From Phialocephala subalpina (taxonomy: Eukaryota > Ascomycota > Leotiomycetes > Helotiales > Mollisiaceae), in NCBI GenBank assembly GCA_900073065.1, contig FJOG01000110.1, positions 3,416 through 41,967 on the forward strand: a stretch of DNA of 38,552 bases. Direction: 5' to 3'. Shown in pieces: positions 29,602-38,552 of this stretch (the stretch's first letter is position 1; the number at the start of each line of letters is the position of its first letter). The position numbers and the translations under genes were made by a program. The notes beneath the pieces were generated by a model. The model saw only the letters and a program-made list of their open reading frames with translations, searched no databases and had not been told where the DNA came from.

Positions 29602-29929
29602 TCACGTTGACCCCGGTGGATGTGAGAAGACATGTGCAGTAGAACCATATCCCTCTCTCCTTTCAAGGCTTGTATTTTGATTATTCGCGTCGTTTTGAGT
29701 GATCGAGGCAGATTGGGATCTTGATGCGAAAGAGTTGACAAAGTTGACGTGATCCCCATTCGAGGACATGTAAAGGTAACACCCCTGAGGGTCTGATGCT
29801 GAGCCGGGATCGATGCTTCGTAATATTCTTAAGATGATTGCTTTCCTCGATGCGATCATCCGGCTGGATAATTTCTTGGCACGACGTGCCTGTATTCTAA
29901 TTCCCGAGGCTGGTTGGGACATTAGAGCT
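29602..29929 (-). CDS. Possible first exon of an upstream module-family unit
   Basis: The ATG at 29929 gives MSQPASGIRIQARRAKKLSS followed by about 90 polar residues (SNGDHVNFVNSFASRSQSAS and onward). The frame is also open upstream to 30300, but that part reads as noncoding. The MSQ start matches other family-like starts to the left. It is listed because of that resemblance; coding status is uncertain. Confidence 0.22.
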
Positions 29930-29999
29930 GCGGTGGGATGAAGAAAATGCCGCGCTGAGCGAGCCGTTATGGCAGAGATGTGGATGGATGTCTGTGGAA

Positions 30000-31329
30000 A
30001 GGCGACGTCGGAAGCGGACGCCAATCTGTCAGTCTCCCCTCGTTGCTGGGATATCAAGGGAATGATGAAGTGTGATGGAGGTTTGGAGCAATGCGGGGTG
30101 ATCAGAGTGGTGAAGCTTGCTGCAATGGTTGAAGCCAGGTAAGGTGTTATGACCACTGCGCAAGAAAGCTGAACTGAGGTAACTTGCTTCGTACATCTGT
30201 GCCCCATCTTCACTCTTCTCCACCGATCCTCCCCTCGCTTTCTCGCCACTGGCAGTGCGGACATTTCTTCGATTTGTCTGTTCAGTTCTGGCTCCACCAC
30301 TCCAATCTGTCGCTCGATTCCTCTGGTAGCACCGCGGGCAAAGCTTCATCCAGTTTAAACTGGGACATCCAGCAAGCTTTCAGTCCATCAGCGTTCAATC
30401 CTTGGCTCCTCTCCCTATGGGTTATAAACCCATTTGTACGACCCGACTTTTCAATCAGAACACAGAGATCCTCCGGAAGATTGCCCTCTCGCAATGCTTT
30501 AACCCTCAGATTCTTAGCCTTTATTTTCTCGCCAATATATAGTGTTTCTCACGCAGCAAACTGGATCAAATTACGTGGATCTAAGTACAGCCTTCACGAG
30601 AGATAAAGTCGGCAATTTAAACTCGAAGGTACTGTAGGGGTGGTGTAGGGGTCGCTGGTTGTACTGGATAGGTAGATTATGCGATTGTCGTAAGATGTTG
30701 AATTAAATACAGGCTGCTTTAAATGTGGTAAGGGCGGCATTGTGAAGTCGGCAATGAGGATCGTGATCGCGGCGGCAGCCGGCAGGACTCTGATGTCCGT
30801 GGCAGATGGATACTTGTAGCCCGCAGTCGAGCTGGTAACAGTTGATATCTTCTAGTGATAACGAGTCAGCATGATTTTTTCTGAAGGGAGACGACGAAAG
30901 AGAAGCGATTTTCGACTCGGCATGCTGTGGTGGGCGAGAAGCAAGAAGCTTACCATGTTTCCCGCCAATCCCTCGCCATGCTACGATATTCCTCTCGATT
31001 CTGACGATTGCAGGGATTGGCAGCTCGCATTGTTCTGGTGAGGATGGGAAGGAGTTTGGGTGTTGGAGATGGATTTGATAATAGGATTGAAGGAAGGCGC
31101 TCCCTCCTCCTTGAGTTTAACCTATCGCGCTTTCTCAGAAGAGCTCACGATACCCATCCCTTTCAGAAGCTTTTCGTCCTTTGTCGTTACTTCCTATCAT
31201 TGTGTCGCAATGGTCATCATGCAGCAAAGCACCTCGACTTCAGCGTCGACGGCATTGACGACCTCGACAACGGCTCGTGCACGAGGGCAGATTGTCTGCA
31301 AAGTTTTGCATGCGTCTAGCCACTTGGCA
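30000..31329. other. No firmly supported gene
   Basis: Overlapping frames occur on the minus strand. The most protein-like is 30282-30494 (MREGNLPEDLCVLIEKSGRT, then later CWMSQFKLDEALPAVLPEES), which I cannot place in a family. A plausible donor (GTAAGC at 30953) and acceptor (TAG at 30852) on minus would join exons near 30954 and 30851, but the join makes a TGA, so it was not called. Confidence 0.35.
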
Positions 31330-31670
31330 AGTGAGACTGAAGTGCCTGCCATTATCACCACATGTTGACCAAAGTCGCGAGCCATCCAAGCCTACCCTGA
31401 GGCTCCTTTCAGGATCGAATGAGGCTAAACTGCTTGCCATCATAACTGAAGCACGTGAGCATCATAAGCCATTGAAATCAAGCTCAAAGCCTGTATCAAG
31501 TGAGGCAATATTAACTGCCAGCATCATAGCAACACGGCCAAGACTGCAAACCATTCAACTTAATCTCAAGGCTTTTGTTTTCATCAAGCGACGCCGAACT
31601 GCTTGCTATCATCGCAGCAGCACAGCCACGACGGCGAGCCGGTGAGTCTGGCCCCAAAGCTCCGTCATTG
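31330..31670 (+). repeat. Imperfect tandem repeat, four copies of 81-88 bp
   Basis: Copies start at 31330, 31418, 31499 and 31587. On plus they read SETEVPAIITTC, SNEAKLLAIITEAREHHKPL, SEAILTASIIATRPRL and SDAELLAIIAAAQPRR, each about 27-29 residues long. The copies fall in three different frames, so the array no longer encodes one continuous protein. The pattern S-(D/E/N)-(A/E)-x-L-x-A-x-II is preserved at protein level. That suggests coding ancestry of a helical repeat protein that I cannot name. Confidence 0.55.
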
Positions 31671-34535
31671 AACAGGCGAGGCCCAAGTCTCTGTTCTTGG
31701 AATGCCTATCAAACACCTCTTGTGGTAAACATCGATATGAGATCTAATACCAGCAGCAAATCATGCGCTTCCCCCAGAATTTTGCTCTTGGAACTGGTAA
31801 TGAGGAGGTAATGAGGAGCTTCTAGTGGCGCGATGTTGTTCTGATCTTGAAAGATGGCACTGGCGTGTTTGGCGAAGTGGTGAAGAGCTTCTTGACCCGA
31901 CAAAGACTTTCGATATTGAAACCCTTGGCGAAGAGATCCTCTGAATGCGATGATGGGTCTTGTGGTAGAAGATGCTACTGCATAGCAAACCTCGAATTTC
32001 TGGTGGCAATAGTAAAAGGAGATGGCTCGCATGAAGGAGAGCAATGATGTATCGGAATGCAGATCTGGCTGCCCAGTTTACCAAGTCCTCGGAGTGACCC
32101 TAGTTAGCCTTCCCGCCTTTGTCCGCTCAAACGTTAAACAGCATCTCATGAGGGACAATTCTGGGCTCAACAATCTGCTGAAACCGAGCAAGATACAGAA
32201 TCTCAGTGGTTGCGAACTTCGAAGTCTGCCAGATTTCTTGTTGTCGCGATCGATACCTGCCGGCTTTGTCGCTCTATCGACTCCGACCCTGTCAACCGCG
32301 CCACCCAGTTCCTGGCCAGACATCTCCACCTCTCTCTTCCCGCAGACTGTATCACCAAATACATGGGCTGCTATGGCGACGCTTCCTACCCAGAAGACAG
32401 CACCGAAAAGCGTCAAATGAGCCACATTTAGAGGAGCAAGATGAGGTCGGTGCGATCAGGGGTCCTATTTCAACTGCGTCTCTGGGGATGGCTGACATGG
32501 TTGAAGCGAGAGGACTTGATGGGGCATGGAGGTGGTAGCTCTGCTTAAAGTTCCTAGACTTGACGACGGCTGCCATGAAGCGAGATGGCTTGATGGAAGT
32601 AGCACACCCACTTGGATTCAATCTTCTCTCATTTGTTGATAGGCCTGGATATATCTAAGGAGCGGGGAGATGATAGGCGTGGTTGGAGATTGGAAACTTG
32701 GTGATACTGCCCAACCTCGACGACACACACACACGGAGCCACTGCCTCATCATTCACGATTGGTAGAGGATCAATGCGCTGCATGGTATCTCGAATCGCA
32801 GTGTAAGACTTGACAATGGTTACACAGGCATTTTCAGTTGTATTCACGTTGTCGCCTCCTTGTGCGCCCGAGACTTTGATGCCCCGGATGAGACCTGGTC
32901 AACCAGACAAAAGAAGTAAATAGCAAGCCTTCGCAATCCCGGACGACATCACAGACGACCTTTGTCAGGATGAGAATCCGACAGCAGAGTTAATTGGGAG
33001 ATCTCACCGAGCGATCACAAGATCAGTTTACCATTTCCTGCCTACCGACTCAAGACTGGAGACTACCGTCAGCATCAAGAACGGGACACGGTCTTCAAGC
33101 TGCCTGGGTTGTTGATATCAAAGCTCTCGAGCGATAGAAGGAAAATGCATAGGATATAACTAGGAGCCACGATAGCTCTGTTTTGTTCGAGGGTCGTCAA
33201 TTTCTCTTGGTTCACCAAAATATCTCTTCTTTGGAAATAGGAGATGCTGTTGTTGTTATTACACCGGGTATAACTCGGCATCCGTATCAGTACTCTGAGC
33301 GCTACACAGACATAGATCATCAAAGCTCGAGGAAAGACAGCATCACTTGTCGGGATCACGAGATAGCTAATTGGTTTTACATTAATGAGCTCTCCACCTC
33401 GGCTGCCTTTCAGTCCTGCACCGCATCCGAACTATCCACAGCATCCAAGGGATCTCCTACAGTGTGGCCTCCTGTGCCGTTATGATGCCGTCCCGACCAC
33501 TCTGAAACTCTTGGTTGCCTGTCCTCCCCAGATCGTCATCCATCTCGCGCTTGATGCGAAGATCTTGATCGAACTGTCTAAGCGGATGCTCTCTCTTCAC
33601 CATGCTACTCGATGACATGAAACGCTGCTGGTCAGTCAAACCCGCCCTCGAGTTGGTCAGAATAGGTTACGAGCCCCGATCATGGGATGAAACCTCAATC
33701 ACTGAGCGCTAGGTAGCCTCGTGTTGGCCTTCGTCCAATCGGCCGCGCCAGTCGCTTATAGGGAGAAGCTTTCGAGCTTGAGCCACCTTGAATGTTCCGG
33801 CCTCTCAAGGACACTCGTTTCGCTCCTATCGCTCCATGACCAGTAAACCACTTCGAGAAAAACTTTCTTTCAGTCACATCTTGTCAAGCCGTGTTCGCCT
33901 CTTGGACATCCTGCAAGTGTTCTACTGTTGGTTGCTGATTGGCGAGCCCTAAAGCACAGCCGAAGAAACACAGTAACCACATGCGACTCGTCATCTTCGA
34001 ATATCGACTATCCAAAGCTAGCCGTCCTTCTATGAGCGTGTAAGGCCGTGGACTCGCCTTGGTGATGATCGTCTTGAACCGGAAAAGTCAGGCAGGTGTT
34101 GGCTGAGGTTAAATATAGTTGGGAATCACCGTGTGGACGACTTGCTCTCTGATACTTCGGACACTTGAAGATCACGCTTCTCCCGGTAGCAGCTGGGTTT
34201 GTATGCCCACTTAAGTGGTCAAAAATATGCCCCGGGACAGACGAGACTCCTTCCTAGCACTGCCACCTCCGGAGTCCGATCAGGGTGGTGGAGAATGACA
34301 ATGATCACCAATGACAGACTCTTTGAAGTTTGATGATCACGCTCCTTTCGAAAGCGGCAACTGGTGGTGTATAGGGAGTGGCTGATGCTCTTCTAAGTCT
34401 TCTTGCGTTATATCTTGACCTCGATCCCGACTTCAACAAGCTTGCAGACTCTACTCTTCTTCATGCGCCATTTGAAATTATGCAGTTGCTCCCCGCTTCC
34501 GTTTCTGGCTCAGTGCCACCATCAATATACCAGGA
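31671..34535. other. No firmly supported gene
   Basis: Three overlapping plus frames and one minus frame are open at 32022-32538. One plus frame (32210-32431) ends with ITKYMGCYGDASYPEDS, loosely like a WSC-type motif, but not enough to call. Minus frames at 33457-33639 and 33695-33877 are basic and polar. A CA dinucleotide run lies near 32726. Nothing else stands out. Confidence 0.35.
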
Positions 34536-34589
34536 CGATGTGATCTTTTTCATGATATTATCATGGAATTTATCGAAATCGTTACCACC
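34536..34589 (-). pseudogene. Helical-module family, outlying partial copy H
   Basis: The minus strand reads GGNDFDKFHDNIMKKITS, which matches the LEKDFEKFMDDNVRRIL segment of copy C in order and spacing. It lies about 6 kb from the nearest other copy, right at the edge of the A+T-rich helicase repeat. The FW half is not visible. Confidence 0.3.
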
Positions 34590-34641
34590 TTGATCATCAA
34601 CAACTTCGGTATTTTGAGACTTCCCTCTACATGAGGCGGGG

Positions 34642-34662
34642 GCCGATTTTAGTGAAATCGGC
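34642..34662. repeat. Hairpin at the edge of the helicase repeat
   Basis: GCCGATTT (34642-34649) and AAATCGGC (34655-34662) are perfect 8-bp arms around TAGTG. AAATCGG recurs twice more within about 70 bp to the right. Composition turns A+T-rich just after. It may mark the left terminus of the repeat, but the right terminus is outside the window. Confidence 0.45.
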
Positions 34663-35399
34663 GTCCATATTCGGTAAGCGCAATTGGAATAGGCTTAGCG
34701 TGTTAATCAAATCGGCAGTCAAATCGGTGGTGTAGGTAAGGGCATAACTTTATAAAGACGATAGCTTTTGCTATACTATTAACATATAGCATTAACCAAG
34801 CATAAATCTCGGTGCTAAATATCTTATATACTAAATATGAGTAAGTTGAAAGGGGTTTAGGGTTAACTTGGGGTATATTAATTGACTTGGGTTACTAAAT
34901 AAGTAACTATTTAGTGGGATAGCAAGTAGGATTATGATAACTAAAACGATAATACGTTTAAGTATAATGCAAAATATGGGGTCTTATTTTGTACTTTGTA
35001 TTATATAGTAATCCGAGGGCTAATAGTTTATTTTCGTGATAATTATAATCTTGGAAAGGAAAGACGGAAACTAATGCTTACAAAGTATAGATATTTGCTA
35101 TTATAGTATTTAAAGGACGTGGAATTATTAGAACTCGGAGGATTACTATTCGTAGCATTAGGGAAACTATTAAATGGATTTTAATGCGATGATTATAATT
35201 AGTTTATAGTATCAAAAGACTCGATCTAAAAACATTATAAAAGCCATAAATAGTTTTAGTTAAAATAGGACTCGGTATATTAGAAAATGGTAAAGGTATA
35301 AACGTTCTTTAGGATTAGATTTTAATGATATTTTATTATTAAATGCCAAGAAAAAGCTTCCCCGTAAATAAAAATAATAAATAATAATAATAACAAAAA

Positions 35400-38300
35400 T
35401 ATCGTAATCTGGGACTAATTATTACGCGAATTTAACGAAATAAATAAGTGGGATATAAAACGGCTTAAGATTATAAATTTTAAGACTAAAAAGAGTAATA
35501 ATACTAGTTAGTAAAACTTTATGTAATAGTAATTATACTTTGGTAATCGCAATATTAGGTATATTACTTATACTAGTAAGTTGCTAGACCGAAAAGATAA
35601 GTAGCTTTAGCGTATGAGCAAAATCGTTGATATAATAATTAAGCGTGCCGTAAATAGGCTAAATAATTTGCATGATAATACTCCATATTAGTTGCGAACG
35701 GTGAATTTGATTAAGAAGGTTAAGAACTGGCTTATAGTGCGGTTATAAAACGAGGATAACTTGGATTAGTATATTGCTTATCTTCGTTGTTTTGCTTGCT
35801 ATTTATTACGAGTATATATAGCGCAAAAAGAGAAAAAAAGTTATAAACGTGATAAAAGTGAGAGCGGGGATAAAGGGTTAGTAAATGATAATAAAGAGGC
35901 TATTATAAACGACGTTAAAAAGGATGAAAAGGGGGATGAGACTTAAGAGGCTAATGATAATAGAGAGCTTGATGTAATGAAAGATTATTGTGAACTAATA
36001 AAATTTAGCCTAAAATAGAAATAGTTATTGCAAAATATACTCGAGTTATTAAAATCCGGAGAAAACGAGGATATTTAAGTCTAAAAGATGAGTATATTTA
36101 TAATGTTTATAATTTTGTAGAATTTAAAAGGTTATAATTAATTTAATAATCTTATGATTTATTTTATGGCTATTTTAAGCATTATAAAAGACGAGAATCG
36201 CTTAAGGCGTAGTGACGAGTATTTATATATACTCGCTAGATTTATGTATTGCGTCTGGGTTTTGTTTGTTGAGTATATACTCTTAGTAGCTATAAGGGTA
36301 AACCAGATTATAATAGATATTGATTAGTTTTTTGAATTACGGAAGAAATATCTCGTGGTTAAAAGTTATAGCCTATGTAGCTTTTTAATTAAGATATTAG
36401 GGTATGGCAAGATAATGAGTATATAAAAGATTAATTAGTTTAGTATTACTTAGACCCGGTTTAAAACGAATTATCCGGATGATAATATCTTGGAATTTCA
36501 TGGGAAGTTATTATTAATTAAGCGGTTTAAGGATATAATCCACGATATAATCCGGGAGGCCAAAAATATCTTGTAGTAGGATTTAATGTAGGTTCCGCAA
36601 AAAAAGGACCGGTTTAAGATTAATTTAAATATAATCCAAGATAATCTATTATTGGTTATATGGGGTGCTTTATGGGTGATAAATAAAGCTAATAGAATAA
36701 AGGATAAAAGGAAATAAATAATAAATTAGATGTTAAAGGCTCTAAAAGATTAATAGTTATAGGACTAAAAGAAGAATATATGGCGAATAACGAGAATCCG
36801 CGAGTATTGGTAACTACAAAAGCGAATCAAGGAATTATTACTCGCTTTAGGGTATAAAGGCAGTAGTCCACCCGGTCGCAAAGAAGAAATCACGTTTATT
36901 CGGTTTCGTAATGGATTTTTTTAAGAGTATAATATATATATAATTAGTAGACGAATCGCGTATATTACGCGGTATTATAAGTCTTAAGTACTCTTTAGTA
37001 AAGTTAAAGTTATCTTATGATTTCTCCTATGGCGAAGAAGATAAATCTAGGCTATATATTTGGCTTACGTATAGTTATTTTTAGAGATTTTAAACCAGAA
37101 AATAAATAAACTCCTTTAGAATAATTATCTCTAGTATAATAAGCATAGTTTATAAACTCGCGAGTACTTAATTAAAGTTTTAACTTAAGAAACCGCTATT
37201 CGACTAGAAATACGGTTAATTATATAAGATTATCGGAATATAGCTATTAAAATAAACCGCGAATATATTAGAGCAAAGTTTCTAAGGGATTTTCCCGCGA
37301 TTAAAAACATACCATATGAAGATATTAATATCGTTATAAATGCTATGGATCTTATAGCTACTCATAGGAAAAACATTACGGAGTAATATAGGGTACATAG
37401 TAATATTATCCGTAATTTGAGTGATAAAAGCATTCAAATCTTTAGGGCCATTAGCACCCAATAGCATTAGCTATTAGGATTAGATAGCAAAAAGCTATCC
37501 CTATCCGCGAAATATTACCGGGGTTTATCGTATGGCACTCCACTAGCTAGTTTGGTTCCTAAGAGATCGAGATCACTATTAAGAAAACCATAGCCCGTGA
37601 TTTTTACTCCGCCGCTAATTAATATATCTTAGCGAGGGTTATTAACGTTATTAAGTTCAAATTTATCCGGGTATAAATTATTAGGGTTGGAGCTAATGGC
37701 GTTTTTTAATCGGCTACGGGTTAAAGTAGTAATAATTAGGGTTTTGCTATTCACCACGATCCCAATTTACTCTAGAGAAAAAATCCATAACGAACTAAAG
37801 AAGGTATTTAACCAAAAAAAGCCCGAGTTCTATTCGGATAAATAAAGAGAGACTATTTTTGCTGCATTAAACTAATAAACTCCATTAATTATAGTATTAC
37901 CTACTAGAGGCAATAAAACGCTAATTTTTATACTTCTAGCTATACTTCGAGACTTAGGCGTTAATATTATAATAATACCGTTTAATGCACTCGAAAAGAA
38001 TTACGTACGGCGGCTCCGGCTTGCCCATATCAAGTATATCGTCTGGCACTATAAAAAAACGCGGTATACCCTTATGGTGGTGATTAGCGCTAACCGGGCA
38101 ACAATAACCAGGTTTATTACGTATAAATCGATACTCCGGAAAAGAAAACTACTACGCCGTATAATACTTAATAAATATCATCTTTCATTTACAGTTAGTA
38201 ACTACCGGCCCAAGCTATAGCAACTCGATTATCTTCAGGTGCTCTAATGCTTTATAATCTTGCTAACGGCTATATTCCCACTTATTCGACTAAATGAGTT

Positions 38301-38552
38301 GCGAGAAATAATATATATCTCCGATTTTCGTTTGATTCGTATAAGCACGATTCGGGTTAATATCTAGTATATAGTGCGGCGATATCCCAATAAGAGTATA
38401 TTAAAGCTCGTTAAGGAAATGGTATGGCTATGGCGTTTAAAACTAGGAGAGCGTAGTATTTTCTATTATAATAGTCGGGATGGAACCGAAAAAGTGGCCA
38501 AGGTCTTAAATTGTCCGTATTATTATTCTATAGTTAATGAAAAGGATATAGC
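35400..38552 (+). pseudogene. RIP-mutated RecQ-like (telomere-linked type) helicase, incomplete at right edge
   Basis: One reading frame (codons starting at 36181, 37141, 37861 and so on) stays in register for about 1,050 codons, broken only by TAA, TAG or TGA stops. The N-terminal part has LRCFACYLL, an acidic Lys/Asp/Glu-rich spacer, then a long middle region (KDENRLRRSDEYLYILARF, KRFKDIIHDIIREAKNIL, ITRYYKS) typical of large fungal RecQ-like proteins. The helicase core follows: a Q-motif-like segment near 37840-37880, motif I as LPTRGNKT (family LPTGGGKT), VNIIIIPFNAL (Ia), motif II as LNKYHL (family LDE-x-H), LLTAIFPPL (motif III), and NIxYIVRR then IFYYNSRDGTEKVAKVL in the second RecA domain. 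Every deviation I checked fits C-to-T or G-to-A change: GAT to AAT, GAA to AAA, TGT to TAT, CAA to TAA, TGG to TAG. The gene is dead. The exact start is unclear. Confidence 0.85.

Larger units (their letters stand above)
34640..38552 (+). mobile_element. RIP-degraded repeat carrying a RecQ-like helicase gene (left part)
   Basis: From about 34,640 to the right edge the sequence is A+T-rich with CG-depleted, transition-biased decay. It contains the helicase pseudogene from about 35,400. The first 700 bp have no readable frame and would be the left non-coding end. Fungal RecQ-like genes of this class are multicopy and often near telomeres, hence the repeat call. The element continues beyond the window. 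Confidence 0.6.

Noticed and set aside
30851..30954. Minus-strand intron (donor at 30953, acceptor at 30852)
   Set aside because: Joining the exons as read creates an immediate TGA, so the model fails without further assumptions.
32210..32431. Possible WSC-like secreted fragment (YMGCYGDAS)
   Set aside because: Only one short motif matches; the other WSC cysteines and a signal peptide are absent, and three other frames are open in the same place.
33457..33639. Further module copy (FDQDLRIKREMDDDLGR on minus)
   Set aside because: It resembles the DF-x-K-x-MDDN segment only loosely, spacing is wrong, and the FW and TMK anchors are missing.

Overview
The window reads as nuclear DNA of a filamentous ascomycete (Pezizomycotina). 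Short GT-AG introns of 53-69 bp interrupt two of the three best genes, there is a HET (heterokaryon-incompatibility) gene and a fungal rhodopsin-like receptor, and near-pure A+T blocks carry the transition-only decay expected of repeat-induced point mutation (RIP). A Leotiomycete is a reasonable guess from the isochore-like layout, but that is inference. No tRNA, rRNA or CRISPR was seen.

Layout. 1-2.7 kb: a broken HET gene between A+T-rich stretches, then a broken gene of unrecognised family on the minus strand. 2.9-3.4 kb: a MITE-like element with 29-bp perfect terminal inverted repeats. 3.7-14 kb is the ordinary gene-bearing part: a small secreted protein with a Cache-like sensor fold (minus), an MFS sugar transporter with two introns (minus), a seven-helix fungal rhodopsin-like receptor with three introns (plus), and a GPI-anchored secreted beta-propeller (plus). 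14.1-15.1 kb: an A+T block with no readable gene. 15.1-34.6 kb: about 19 kb of mixed composition without a convincing conventional gene. Its plus strand looks pyrimidine-rich and its minus strand purine-rich. 34.6-38.5 kb: a RIP-mutated, repeat-borne RecQ-like helicase gene running off the right edge.

The most unusual content is in the 19-kb part. At least nine copies, whole or partial, of one roughly 45-residue helical module (pattern FW-x-L-x-I-x-FK-x-E-x-FK-x-LD-x-TMK) lie on the minus strand, eight between 23.8 and 28.9 kb and one near 34.6 kb. They differ in decay: some sit in open frames of 108-173 codons, others carry one-base frame changes. The same part holds a 42-bp perfect triplicate, a 180-bp imperfect triplicate and an 81-88-bp imperfect quadruplicate. 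It looks like a local, lineage-specific family that expanded by tandem duplication and is partly dying. I do not recognise the family.

The transporter, receptor, Cache-like protein and beta-propeller all act at the cell surface and would fit nutrient or host sensing, but nothing in the sequence shows that they form one pathway. The HET relic, the MITE-like element, the A+T blocks and the helicase repeat mark the window as accessory, perhaps subtelomeric, DNA.
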